A DNA stretch of 53,490 nucleotides from Streptomyces novaecaesareae (GTDB lineage Bacteria; Actinomycetota; Actinomycetes; Streptomycetales; Streptomycetaceae), in contig NZ_JNWQ01000048.1 of NCBI RefSeq assembly GCF_000716875.1, positions 1 through 53,490 on the forward strand, read 5' to 3'. Below, piece by piece: positions 28,072-35,790 of this stretch. A program made the translations under genes and the position numbers. The notes below the pieces were generated by a model, which was given only the letters and a program-made list of their open reading frames with translations, made no database searches and had not been told where the DNA came from. Each line of letters opens with the position of its first letter. Positions within the stretch are counted from its first letter, which is position 1.

Positions 28072-29976
28072 TCAGTGCGGCGGGCCGATGCGGCTGCCGT
28101 TGTCAAGGAGCGCCTCCACCTGGACGGCCGCCCGGGACGGGCGTTCGACGGCGAGCAGGTGGTCCGGCGCGGGCCGGTCGGCGGACCAGTCCGGGCCCTT
28201 GACGGTGAGCCGGGTGACACGGCGGCTGCCCGCCACGAGCAGGTACTCCGCACCCTGCGGGGAGCGCCACCACGTCCAGGCCACCGTGTCCTGCTCGAAC
28301 CGGCTGCACGCCCGACCCGGACCGCCGCCGGTGCGCTGCGGGCCGCGCGCGGTCGACAGGACGACGGCGGTGGCGGCGCTGCCCTCGCCGTTCCAGCGGT
28401 CGGCGCGCAGACAGACCCAGGCGGCCGAGCCCGCGTTCTGCGGCAGCGGCTGGACGGCGAAGGCCCACAGGTTGAGCTCCTTGACGCCCGGCGTGCCGTC
28501 CGGGACGGCGCAGCCCGTACGGGCCCAGGCCTGCAGCGCGTCCTGGGCGGTCGCCTCGCGAGGCGCGAGGGCGGACTGCGCGGCCTGGGCGGACTGCATG
28601 GCCTGGGAACGGTCCGGCGGGGTGCGGTCCGGCGGCGGGGAGTAGGTGAGGTGGGCGGGGACCAGGCCGCCCAGGTCGGCCAGCAGGAAGGCGTGCTTCT
28701 CGGCGATGACGGGGGAGGAGCGCAGCTGCAGCAGGGTGGCGCCCTGGCAGTCGCCCGGCCCGCCGCCGGGGACCGGGGCCGTGACGGCGTCGGGGTGCTC
28801 CAACGGCCGGGCGGGCGCGTCGGGTTGGTCGATCCGGCGGAGCTCGGCGGAGTCCACCCAGGGGGCCAGCAGGTACCGGACGGCGGCGCCCTGGCGGCGC
28901 AGTGCCAGCGCGCCCGCCGTGGTCACGTCCGAGCCGTCCGCCCGGGCGAGGTCCAGCCCGCCGTCCCGGCCGTCCGTGTAGCGGGCGATCCGCCGCCCGT
29001 CGTACAGCACCACCACGCCGGTGCCGTCCACCGTCCCGGCGAACAGCAGGTGCGGTGCTTCGACCGGCGGGGCGGAGTCCGTGCCCGGCTCGGCGCGGCT
29101 GCCCGGGCCGGGCTGCGTCCAGGCGGTCAGCGCGCGGCCGAGCAGCGCGGCGTCCTCGCGGCGGTCGCCGCGGGCGGGCCAGGCCGAGAAGTCGAGCCGG
29201 GCGGTGTGCTGCCAGGCGTCCGGCGCGACCCGGACCAGGCGGGCCGGGTCGGCGGCACCCGGGGGAGCGGCGGAGGCCGGACCGGCGGGCGCGGCGGGGC
29301 CGGACCCGCCCAGTACGGCCGCCGTGGTGGTGAACCCGAGCACACCGACCGCCAGCGCGGCGGTCAGCGTCCGACGGCGGCGCAGCAGGTCGGTGGGCTG
29401 CACCCGGACGGCGCACGGGTCGAAGGCGGACGGCTCCCGGTCCGGACCGCACGACACCCCGGCGGCAGCGGCGACCGCCGCCTCCGGCCGCGCCACCCCG
29501 GCCTGCCGCAGCACCTCGGCGGCCTGCTCCGCGTCCAGGCCCTCGACCGTCCGCAGCCCGAACGCGGCCCGGGCCGGGGCGTCGAGCGCCGCGAGCGCGT
29601 GGTCCAGCGCCGCGTCCTCCTCGCCGCCGTGCGGGGTGAACAGCCGCAGGCCCCAGGCCCGCGGAGCCAGCAGACGCGCGGCCGGGTGGGGCCGCAGCGC
29701 GGCACGCAGGACCCGCAGGCGCAGGTCGGCGTAGACCGGGTCGGTCTCGGCGGCGTCCGGTTCGGTACGGCGGGCCCAGCGGAAGGGCAGGGCGTGCTGA
29801 ACGGCGGCATGGGCGGCGAGCACCCTGCTGTGCCGGTCCCGGTCGGCGGGCAGCGCCAGGTAGGCGAGTCGCACCAGCCTGCGGTAGTGGCGCACCAGGG
29901 TCGCCTCCGCCTGCGCCACCGGCCGCACCGTTCCTCCCTGGGCCGGCGGTGCCGCGCCCACCGTCCGTCCTGCCAA
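28072..29976 (-). CDS. Sigma-like N-terminal region fused to a transmembrane and extracytoplasmic domain
   Basis: 634 residues. Residues 20-165 resemble an ECF-type core: a region-2-like segment (TLVRHYRRLVRLAYLALPADRDRH) and a region-4-like one (FGLRTVEGLDAEQAAEVLRQAGV). A single helix, TLTAALAVGVLGFTTTAAVLGG, is near 203-224, then about 400 residues of extracytoplasmic domain with paired Cys and WTWWRSPQGAEYLLVAG. The start is TTG 29976, six bases after GGGAGG; GTG 29961 is an alternative. The layout suggests a membrane-bound regulator in which sensing and DNA or anti-sigma binding are in one chain, by inference. It is not a known family to me. Confidence 0.7.
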   Translation of the reverse strand: MAGRTVGAAPPAQGGTVRPVAQAEATLVRHYRRLVRLAYLALPADRDRHSRVLAAHAAVQHALPFRWARRTEPDAAETDPVYADLRLRVLRAALRPHPAARLLAPRAWGLRLFTPHGGEEDAALDHALAALDAPARAAFGLRTVEGLDAEQAAEVLRQAGVARPEAAVAAAAGVSCGPDREPSAFDPCAVRVQPTDLLRRRRTLTAALAVGVLGFTTTAAVLGGSGPAAPAGPASAAPPGAADPARLVRVAPDAWQHTARLDFSAWPARGDRREDAALLGRALTAWTQPGPGSRAEPGTDSAPPVEAPHLLFAGTVDGTGVVVLYDGRRIARYTDGRDGGLDLARADGSDVTTAGALALRRQGAAVRYLLAPWVDSAELRRIDQPDAPARPLEHPDAVTAPVPGGGPGDCQGATLLQLRSSPVIAEKHAFLLADLGGLVPAHLTYSPPPDRTPPDRSQAMQSAQAAQSALAPREATAQDALQAWARTGCAVPDGTPGVKELNLWAFAVQPLPQNAGSAAWVCLRADRWNGEGSAATAVVLSTARGPQRTGGGPGRACSRFEQDTVAWTWWRSPQGAEYLLVAGSRRVTRLTVKGPDWSADRPAPDHLLAVERPSRAAVQVEALLDNGSRIGPPH

Positions 29977-30327
29977 AGGGAGCCTCCCGGGAGCTGTGCT
30001 GCTGTCGTGGTGGACGGTCTAACGAGTCGATCATGTGATGGTTGCGCCGTCCGAGGCGACCGGCGTGCGCCGCCGGCGCGCGAGCAGGCGGTGCGCCACG
30101 TACCGCCGCTCCGACGACGAACGCACCGTGGACACGTCCTCGCCGGCACCGCAGGCTGGAGTGCCTGAGCCCATGTCGGGGGCGTGTTCGCAGGTCAGGG
30201 CCCAAGGTCCCACCCGTTCGGCCCCTTGGCCCCTGGCGGTCCGGACTGCCGCGCGCCATGCTGCCGGTAACAGGCCGGGACGATCCGCGCCCGGTCGGAC
30301 CAGCACCGTTGGACGAGGTGAACCGGC
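29977..30327. promoter_or_regulatory. Divergent promoter region of sigma-like gene and CBS gene
   Basis: 351 bases. It carries the two dormancy-type boxes (30198-30211 and 30220-30233). A CCCGGGAGG ribosome site for the - strand gene is at the left end. A small + strand ORF here has no coding character. Confidence 0.5.
30198..30233 (+). promoter_or_regulatory. Tandem DevR/OsdR-like dormancy boxes
   Basis: GGGCCCAAGGTCCC (30198-30211) and GGCCCCTTGGCCCC (30220-30233) fit the degenerate consensus RGGDCNWWNGHCCY at 13 and 12 of 14 positions. Their centres are 22 bases apart, two helical turns, as in DosR/DevR-type promoters. They lie about 95-130 bases upstream of a CBS-BON gene, a gene type often in such regulons. 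Confidence 0.55.
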
Positions 30328-30981
30328 GTGCGGCATGCCACCGTCGAATCCGTGATGACCAGCCCCGTGGTCCTGGTCTCGCCCGAGACCGGTTTCCGGG
30401 AGATCGTGACGCTGCTCAGCGAGTACGACATCACCGGGATGCCGGTGGTGGACCCGGAGGGCCGGCCGCTCGGCGTGGTCTCGGAGGCCGACCTGCTGCG
30501 CACCCTGGCCGCGCAGGAGGACCCGGGCAGCCTGCTGCCGGCGCCCGAGTCGGCGAAGGCGGGCCCGGACGGCGACGTCACCGCCGCCGACCTGATGACG
30601 ACCCAGCCGGTGTGCACCACGCCCGGCACCAGTGTGGTCGCGGCGGCCCGGATGATGAGCCGGCACGGGCTGAAGCGGCTGCCGGTGCTCGACGAGGAGG
30701 GGCGCGTCATCGGCATGGTCAGCCGGGGCGACCTGCTGCGGGTGTTCCTGCGCGAGGACATGGTGATCCGCCGGGAGATCGTCGAGGAGGTGCTGGGCCG
30801 GATCGAGGGCGTCAGCCCGGCGGAGATCGGGGTGGAGGTCAACCAGGGGCGGGTGGTGCTCAGCGGCACGGTGCCCGAGCCGCACCTGGTGCCGATCGTG
30901 CTCAACCTGTGCCGCTCGGTCGACGGGGTGGTCTCGGTCACCGACCGGCTCGGCGCCGGGGGCGCGGCGACGGTCGGCTGA
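30328..30981 (+). CDS. CBS-domain pair plus BON domain protein
   Basis: 217 residues from GTG 30328, seven bases after GAGGTG. Two CBS domains occupy residues 1-60 (VESVMTSPVVLVSPETG, GMPVVDPEGRPLGVVSEADLL) and 85-145 (AADLMTTQPVCTTPGTS, RLPVLDEEGRVIGMVSRGDLL). A BON domain follows (148-205): REIVEEVLGRIEGV, VVLSGTVPEP. CBS pairs bind adenine nucleotides and BON domains bind lipid or protein, so this is an energy- or redox-linked regulator, probably cytosolic. The upstream dormancy boxes suggest hypoxia or stationary-phase control. Confidence 0.9.
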   Translation: MRHATVESVMTSPVVLVSPETGFREIVTLLSEYDITGMPVVDPEGRPLGVVSEADLLRTLAAQEDPGSLLPAPESAKAGPDGDVTAADLMTTQPVCTTPGTSVVAAARMMSRHGLKRLPVLDEEGRVIGMVSRGDLLRVFLREDMVIRREIVEEVLGRIEGVSPAEIGVEVNQGRVVLSGTVPEPHLVPIVLNLCRSVDGVVSVTDRLGAGGAATVG

Positions 30982-31130
30982 TCCGGTCCGTCCCGGTTCA
31001 TCCCGTCCCGGTCCAGGGCGTCTCGGACCCCGCGTGGTCCGCTTCGCATACAGCGGAGAGTATCGGGTAAATCACTCTATGTGCCCGGCTGATCGGACTG
31101 CCGGGGCGCCGGAGCACCGGGGAGGCGGTC

Positions 31131-31781
31131 GTGACAGTCGTGTTCGACGCGGACTTCACTTCGACCAGGCAGTGGATCGCGGGGCGCAGCAGTGCGTACC
31201 CCAGGATGGGGCCGACGAACCGGAGCGACCACAAGCTCGACTACCTCAGCCGCGGGTACTGCCCCGGCGGGGTCTTCACCGCGACCCGGCGGCCCAGCGG
31301 CGGGCTGTGGAACTGCAACCTGCTGACCACCGAGGGCAGTCCGGACGGCTTCCAGGTCCGTACCGGGGACGTGCTGTCGGCGCAGGTGACGCTGCCCGTC
31401 GAACTGGGCGCCTGGCCGGCGATCTGGACCTGGCGGGACGGTGGTAACGAGGTCGACGTCTTCGAGTACCACCCGGACAACCCGGACCTGCTGGAGATCT
31501 CCAACCACGTCCGGGGCGGCTTCCGGTACTGGCACGGCGGCGGTGCCGGGATCGCCCCCGGGGCGACCTTCGGCCTGCGGGCGGTGCTCGGCGCGCACTC
31601 GGTGGACTGGTACGTGGAGGACGAGCTGATCTACGCGGACCTGCACGGGGTGGGGGCCGGCTGGCACGCCTACCTGATCGTCAACCTGTCGGTGGCGGAC
31701 GGGACGTACCACGACCGGCCGCCGATCAACGGGCCGGACCGGCTCAGCTGGGTCTGCCACAGCCTGCGGGTCGAGCGCTGA
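31131..31781 (+). CDS. GH16-like concanavalin-fold protein
   Basis: 216 residues from GTG 31131, five bases after GGGGAGG. The family 16 signature E-x-D-x-x-E is present as Glu107, Asp109, Glu112 in GNEVDVFEYHPD. WPAIWTWRDGG before it and LIVNLSVADGTYHDRPP after it also fit the jelly-roll of beta-glucanases. There is no signal peptide, so it is cytosolic or exported by another route. The protein is shorter than most endoglucanases. The substrate is not known. It is a single gene with its own promoter region. Confidence 0.75.
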   Translation: MTVVFDADFTSTRQWIAGRSSAYPRMGPTNRSDHKLDYLSRGYCPGGVFTATRRPSGGLWNCNLLTTEGSPDGFQVRTGDVLSAQVTLPVELGAWPAIWTWRDGGNEVDVFEYHPDNPDLLEISNHVRGGFRYWHGGGAGIAPGATFGLRAVLGAHSVDWYVEDELIYADLHGVGAGWHAYLIVNLSVADGTYHDRPPINGPDRLSWVCHSLRVER

Positions 31782-31833
31782 GGCTGCGAGACCTTCGGTT
31801 CGGCGCTGGGGCTCGATGCCCGGGGCTCGTGGT

Positions 31834-32232
31834 TCAGGGTGCGAAGGCGGCGGTGATCGGGCCGTGCGGGCCGTGGCGCTGGAACCAGACCGCCCGGCGG
31901 TGCGGCCCGATGTGCGCGGGGTCGGTCACGTACAGGTCGTCGCGCGGGGCGCGCTCGTTGCCCGGAGCGAGGGCCGCGTCCACGGCCTTTTCGGCGAGTG
32001 CGCGCAGCAGGGCGGTGGCGGTGGCCTCGGCGGCGGACGGTGCGATGGCGAGGGCGGTCAGTTCGGCCCAGAGCGCGGTGGCGACGTAGGTGACCGGGGA
32101 GTGGCCGAGCGTCGGGTGGGGGCTGGGGTCCGCGTGTCGACGCAGCACCCCGGCGGCGACGAGCTGCTCGGGGGAGCGGCCGTCCTCCGGGGGGTGGCGG
32201 GTCGTCCGCGGGTGCTGGGTCACGAGCGGCAC
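31834..32232 (-). CDS. Small protein of unknown function
   Basis: 132 residues from GTG 32232; GTG 32223 (giving TQHPRTTRHPPED) is equally possible. Helical, with LWAELTALAIAPSAAEATATALLRALAEKAVDAAL in the middle (seen as two helices) and a C-terminal WFQRHGPHGPI. No recognised domain, signal or membrane helix. Codon use is normal for the window, with strong GC at third positions, which supports coding. Confidence 0.6.
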   Translation of the reverse strand: MPLVTQHPRTTRHPPEDGRSPEQLVAAGVLRRHADPSPHPTLGHSPVTYVATALWAELTALAIAPSAAEATATALLRALAEKAVDAALAPGNERAPRDDLYVTDPAHIGPHRRAVWFQRHGPHGPITAAFAP

Positions 32233-32374
32233 GCTACCTCGTGGGCGCTCGCCAGAGCGCCGGAACGTTTTTCTCAGGCTTTCTTCACAGCGCTTTCACC
32301 GCTGCCGGGCGCACGATGGTGGTAGAGCGCTGGTCACCTCGGCGGCCCCGGCGGGGCCGGAGGAGGAGGTCCTG

Positions 32375-32728
32375 ATGAGGCACTGGCATGGGTTCGGGCA
32401 CGACCACGGCGTGGGTGGCTGGGGCATCGGGCTGATGGCGATCGGGACGCTGCTGGTCCTGGCGGTGCTCGTGCTGCTGGCCGTCGCCCTGTTCCGGTAC
32501 GTCTCCCGCACGCGGCAGCCCGTCCCGCACGGCCCGGCGGCTCCGGGCGTCGCAGGGCCCGGGCCGGGCGGCACGCGCGGCTGGGCATCGGGGCCGACGC
32601 CGGAACAGCTGCTCGCGGAGCGGTTCGCGAAGGGCGAGATCGACGCGGAGGAGTACCGGCACAGACTGGACACGCTGCGCTCGGCGAACGGGCCGGGCGG
32701 TCGGTCCGTCGATCCGGGCGGCTCGTAG
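32375..32728 (+). CDS. SHOCT-domain membrane protein
   Basis: 117 residues from ATG 32375 behind a long GGAGGAGGAGGT. A His-rich N-terminus (HWHGFGHDHGVGG) precedes one membrane helix, MAIGTLLVLAVLVLLAVALF. A Pro/Gly linker leads to the SHOCT motif (PTPEQLLAERFAKGEIDAEE, YRHRLDTL). SHOCT modules act as oligomerisation or membrane-associated tethers. The His-rich head could bind metal. It ends shortly before a convergent terminator shared with ohr. Confidence 0.82.
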   Translation: MRHWHGFGHDHGVGGWGIGLMAIGTLLVLAVLVLLAVALFRYVSRTRQPVPHGPAAPGVAGPGPGGTRGWASGPTPEQLLAERFAKGEIDAEEYRHRLDTLRSANGPGGRSVDPGGS

Positions 32729-32769
32729 CGGTCGGCGGCGGTCGGGGCAGTCCGGGGTGACTTGGGTGG

Positions 32770-32802
32770 CGGGCCCGCCGCAGGATCGGTGCGGCGGGCC
32801 CG
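32770..32802. terminator. Bidirectional hairpin terminator
   Basis: CGGGCCCGCCGCA (32770-32782) pairs perfectly with TGCGGCGGGCCCG (32790-32802) around a 7-base loop, between the convergent SHOCT and ohr genes. Confidence 0.75.
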
Positions 32803-32837
32803 GTGTCGTCGGTTCGGACGACGTGAGACGTGGGTGC

Positions 32838-33248
32838 TTACTCGACGACGAGCTCGACCGGGATGTTGCCCCGGGTGGCGCGGGAGTAAGGGCAGACCTC
32901 GTGGGCCTGCTTGACCAGCAGCTCGCCGGTCTCGCCCGCGAGGGACTCGGGCAGCTCGACGCGGAGCACGACGGCGAGGCCGAACCCGGCGCCGTCCTTG
33001 CCGATGGACACCTCAGCGGTGACCGACGCCTCGCTGGTGTCCACCCGGGCCTGGCGGCCGACCAGGCCGAGGGCGCTGGCGAAGCAGGCGGCGTAGCCGG
33101 CCGCGAACAGCTGCTCGGGGTTGGTCCCCTGGCCGTTGCCGCCGAGCGCCGGCGGCATCGCCAGCGCGAGGTCCAGCTGCCCGTCGGAGCTGACGGCACG
33201 GCCCTCACGGCCGTTGGCGGTGGCGGCTGCGGTGTAGAGCGCGTCCAT
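32838..33248 (-). CDS. ohr: Organic hydroperoxide resistance protein Ohr
   Basis: 136 residues from ATG 33248. Ohr-type OsmC fold: LYTAAATANGREGR, GTNPEQLFAAGYAACFASAL with Cys55, and KQAHEVCPYSRAT with Cys119. The two Cys form the thiol peroxidase centre that reduces organic and fatty-acid hydroperoxides with lipoyl-protein electrons. It is divergent from ohrR with an operator between them, the standard arrangement. Confidence 0.95.
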   Translation of the reverse strand: MDALYTAAATANGREGRAVSSDGQLDLALAMPPALGGNGQGTNPEQLFAAGYAACFASALGLVGRQARVDTSEASVTAEVSIGKDGAGFGLAVVLRVELPESLAGETGELLVKQAHEVCPYSRATRGNIPVELVVE

Positions 33249-33350
33249 GGTCGGTTCCCTTCGCGGTGCTGCGGTTGCTCGGATCAGGCATGGCCCGGGT
33301 GGTCGCCGTCGTTCTGGCGGCCTGTTCGTGCCCTGCCGTGAGATAAGTAG

Positions 33351-33373
33351 AGCACACAATTCAATTGCGCACA
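33351..33373. promoter_or_regulatory. OhrR operator between ohr and ohrR
   Basis: CAATT (33357-33361) and AATTG (33363-33367) form a perfect dyad around one C, inside an A/T-rich island that stands out from the GC-rich window. OhrR operators are of the CAATTNAATTG type. Confidence 0.8.
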
Positions 33374-33409
33374 ACTAAATCGCGCGAGCGCGATCGGTAC
33401 CATGGGGTC

Positions 33410-33883
33410 ATGACCACGCTCCCCGGCATGGCGGACGAGGAACTGCTCCGCCTCGACCAGCAGCTCTGCTTCTCGCTCAACGCGGCCTCCCGCGCCTTCG
33501 GCGGCGTCTACCGGGTGCTGCTCAAGGACCTCGGGCTGACCTACCCCCAGTACCTCGTCATGCTGGTGCTCTGGGAGGACGGTGAACTGCCCGTCAAGCG
33601 GATCGGCGAGCGTCTGCGGCTCGACTCCGGCACCCTCTCCCCGCTGCTCAAGCGCCTGGAGGTGGCCGGACTGGTGAGCCGTGAGCGCAGCCCGGAGGAC
33701 GAGCGCTCGGTCACCGTCCGGCTCACGTCGGAGGGGTCTGCGCTGCGCGAGCGGGCCGGCCAGGTTCCGCGTCGGCTGCTCACCGCGACCGGGCTGCCGA
33801 TCGAGGACCTGGCCGCGCTGCGCGGGCTGCTGGAGCGGGTGACGGGCGCGCTGGACTCGGCGCTGGTGGAGCCGGCGCCGTAG
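33410..33883 (+). CDS. ohrR: OhrR, MarR-family peroxide sensor
   Basis: 157 residues from ATG 33410. The reactive Cys is Cys20 in LDQQLCFSLNAASRA and is the only Cys, so this is the one-Cys OhrR type that signals through mixed disulfides. The winged HTH follows (YPQYLVMLVLWEDGELPVKRIG, LDSGTLSPLLKRLEVAGLV, RSPEDERSV). It represses ohr and itself until oxidised by organic hydroperoxide. Confidence 0.95.
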   Translation: MTTLPGMADEELLRLDQQLCFSLNAASRAFGGVYRVLLKDLGLTYPQYLVMLVLWEDGELPVKRIGERLRLDSGTLSPLLKRLEVAGLVSRERSPEDERSVTVRLTSEGSALRERAGQVPRRLLTATGLPIEDLAALRGLLERVTGALDSALVEPAP

Positions 33884-34241
33884 GGGCCTTGTCGCGGAGT
33901 CCGTTGTCGCGCGGGCGGTGTCGCGGGGGGCACGGTGTCCTGGGGTGGTGCCCTTGGGTCGATGCCTTGGGCCGGCGCCTTTGGCCGGTGCCCCGGGGCT
34001 TGTCAAGCCGGCCTTCCATGCGGTGTGATCTGGGTCACGTGGATCGGGTTCCGGCAGGGTCGGCGAGCCCGAACGGGCAGGTCAGCGGCACTGTTCGAAA
34101 CTGAACGGAATCGTTCGCCAATTGTCCGCCCGATCCGGTCAACATCCCGCGCCTCCCGGACGGTTACACCACGAGCCCCAAGGGGCCGTCGGCGTGCCAC
34201 CCGGTGGGCCGGCCAGCTGACCCAGGAAAAGGGGGGCGTGC
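33884..34241. other. Intergenic region upstream of sigma factor
   Basis: 358 bases. The left half holds a 13-base tandem repeat (33954-33992). The right half is A/T-richer, with TTCGAAACTGAAC near 34093 and GGAATCGTTCGCCAATTGTC near 34108-34127, a plausible promoter zone for the sigma gene. AAAAGGGGGG precedes GTG 34242. Confidence 0.45.
33954..33992. repeat. 13-base tandem repeat, 3 copies
   Basis: TTGGGTCGATGCC, TTGGGCCGGCGCC, TTTGGCCGGTGCC in succession, 70 bases after the ohrR stop. Confidence 0.7.
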
Positions 34242-34817
34242 GTGAACACTCCCGGGCCGGGCGAGGAGCGGGGCCTGCGGACGGACCCGCTCGGCGACCT
34301 GCCGACCGACTTCGAGGTCTTCTACACCCGCGAGAACTCCGGCTACCTCCGCTACGCCCAGCAGCGCCTGCGGCACCGCGAGGACGCCCAGGACGCGGTC
34401 CAGAACGCCGGTGCAACGCTCTACAAGAACTGGCGCCGAGCCCTGGCCAGCGCCGATCCGCAGGCCTTCGCCTTCAAGATCGTGAAGGACGCGGTGGTGG
34501 ACGTGCTGCGCGAGCGCCGCCGCGCCGAACGCAAACGGCTGCGGGTGATCGCCCAGCGCCGCCCCGACACCAGCCAGGACGAGCTGGACGAACTCGCCGA
34601 ACTGGACGCCCTGGACTGGGCGATGGACGAACTCGCGCGGGCCGCACCGGTCCAGGCCGACGTGGTCCGGCTGCGCCAGGCGGGCCTGTCCTACCACGAC
34701 ATCGGCCGGTCGCTCGGCATCGCGCACACCACCGCCCGCACCTACTACAGCCTCGGGCGCAGACACCTCGAATACCTGCTGGAGCACCCGGAGGACGACG
34801 GCGGGGCGGAGACATGA
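34242..34817 (+). CDS. ECF-type RNA polymerase sigma factor
   Basis: 191 residues from GTG 34242, five bases after AAAAGGGGGG. Region 2 covers about 25-100 (FYTRENSGYLRYAQQRLRHR, EDAQDAVQNAGATLYKNW). Region 4 covers 125-185 (MDELARAAPVQADVVRLRQA, GLSYHDIGRSLGIAHTTA). The usual DxxQ pairing in region 2.2 reads AQDAVQNAG. There is no C-terminal extension. The next gene, broken by a poly-C tract, starts 38 bases later and may be the cognate regulator, by position only. Confidence 0.88.
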   Translation: MNTPGPGEERGLRTDPLGDLPTDFEVFYTRENSGYLRYAQQRLRHREDAQDAVQNAGATLYKNWRRALASADPQAFAFKIVKDAVVDVLRERRRAERKRLRVIAQRRPDTSQDELDELAELDALDWAMDELARAAPVQADVVRLRQAGLSYHDIGRSLGIAHTTARTYYSLGRRHLEYLLEHPEDDGGAET

Positions 34818-34866
34818 GGGCAGAGACATGAGGGCAGCGACATGAGGTCGGGGACATGAGGGTCGT
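34811..34866. repeat. 14-base tandem repeat with repeated ATGAGG
   Basis: Four copies of GACATGAGGGCAGC-like units start at 34811, 34825, 34839 and 34853. The first overlaps the sigma stop. Each copy supplies an ATG, in three frames; only ATG 34856 opens a long frame. Confidence 0.85.
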
Positions 34867-35756
34867 GGAGCTGCTGCGCGCGCACTCTGCCGAGCTGGAG
34901 CGGGAGTTCGACGACCACGACCCGGTGGCCTTCACCCGGCGGCTGGCCGAACGGCTCCCCCCCCCCCCCCCGGCCCCCCCCCCCCCCCCCCCCCCGCCGG
35001 CCCACTCCGGCCGTCCGCGAGCGCCCGGCCCGTCCGCCGGCGGGCGCCCGGCCGCCGCACGCTCCGGCCGCCGGGCCGAATCCGGGGAGCGGGACGGCGG
35101 CCGGTACAGGTTCGGGTGTCGGCTGGGGCTGGGGGCCGGGGTCAGGGTCAGGTCCGGGGCCGGGGCCGGGCTCGGGGCCGGGGGGCGGATCGAGCGTGGG
35201 GTCGGGCGGCCCGGGGTCCGGTGTCGGTTCGGGTTCGGGTTCGGCTTCGGGGCAGCCCCCTTGGGCCGGAGGGCGAGCGGAGCTCCGGCGGGACCTCCGG
35301 CACCTGTGCGCGGGCGTGGCGGGCGCGGCGGAACCGGGGGAGCTGGCCCTGGACCTCGAACTCGCAGAGAAGACCGCCTTCCGCACCCTCGGCTGCCTGC
35401 TCTACGGCCTGGGCCGGTCGGCGGACGGCGTCTTCTGGTGGCGGATCGCCGCCCAGTACGGGGACCAGCTGGCCGTGCACTGCCTGGCCGTGCACTACAC
35501 CGCCGAGGGCGAGCGGAACGACGCGGCCCGCTGGGCCGCCCAGGCCCAGGACCTCAGCGGCCCCGGGCGGCTGCCGACCCTGGCGCCCGACGTACGGCCC
35601 GGCGGCGCGGCCGAACTGGCCCGGGTGCTGGCGGAGCGCTACGACGGCGAGATCCTGCTGACGCTCAGGGATGCGCTGGCGGCACGGCCGAGGGCGGACC
35701 CCGTGCGGCTGGGTGTCCGGGCGGTGCGGGGGCGTGGTGTGGTGCGGATACGGTGA
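34856..35756 (+). pseudogene. Frame-broken gene with poly-C tract, downstream of sigma factor
   Basis: The N-terminal part from ATG 34856 (RVVELLRAHSAELEREFDDH, FTRRLAERL) runs into a Pro-coding poly-C tract (34957-34995). The C-terminal part is in the next frame and continues to 35756: a Gly/Ser/Pro linker with no stop, then AELRRDLRHLCAGVAGAAE, FRTLGCLLYGLGRSADGVFW and HCLAVHYTAEGERNDAARWA, a TPR-like helical domain. Losing one C (or gaining two) would join them into one protein of about 300 residues. As written the product would be garbled. Either phase-variable, a real frameshift, or a sequencing error in the homopolymer. Confidence 0.7.
34957..34995. repeat. Poly-C tract, 15 and 22 C separated by GG
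   Basis: C15 at 34957-34971, GG, then C22 at 34974-34995 inside a coding region. It encodes a Pro run in every relevant frame. Confidence 0.95.
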
Positions 35757-35790
35757 CAGGCGGTAGGGGCGCTGGGGGCAGAGCTGTTGA

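Noticed and set aside
28009..30168. 719-codon + strand frame opposite the sigma-like fusion gene
   Set aside because: Gly/Arg-rich, no motif; the opposite strand has a consistent membrane helix and a GGGAGG-spaced start.
30035..30355. Small + strand ORF between sigma-like and CBS genes
   Set aside because: Arg/Ala-rich, no ribosome site, overlaps the dormancy boxes and the CBS start in another frame.
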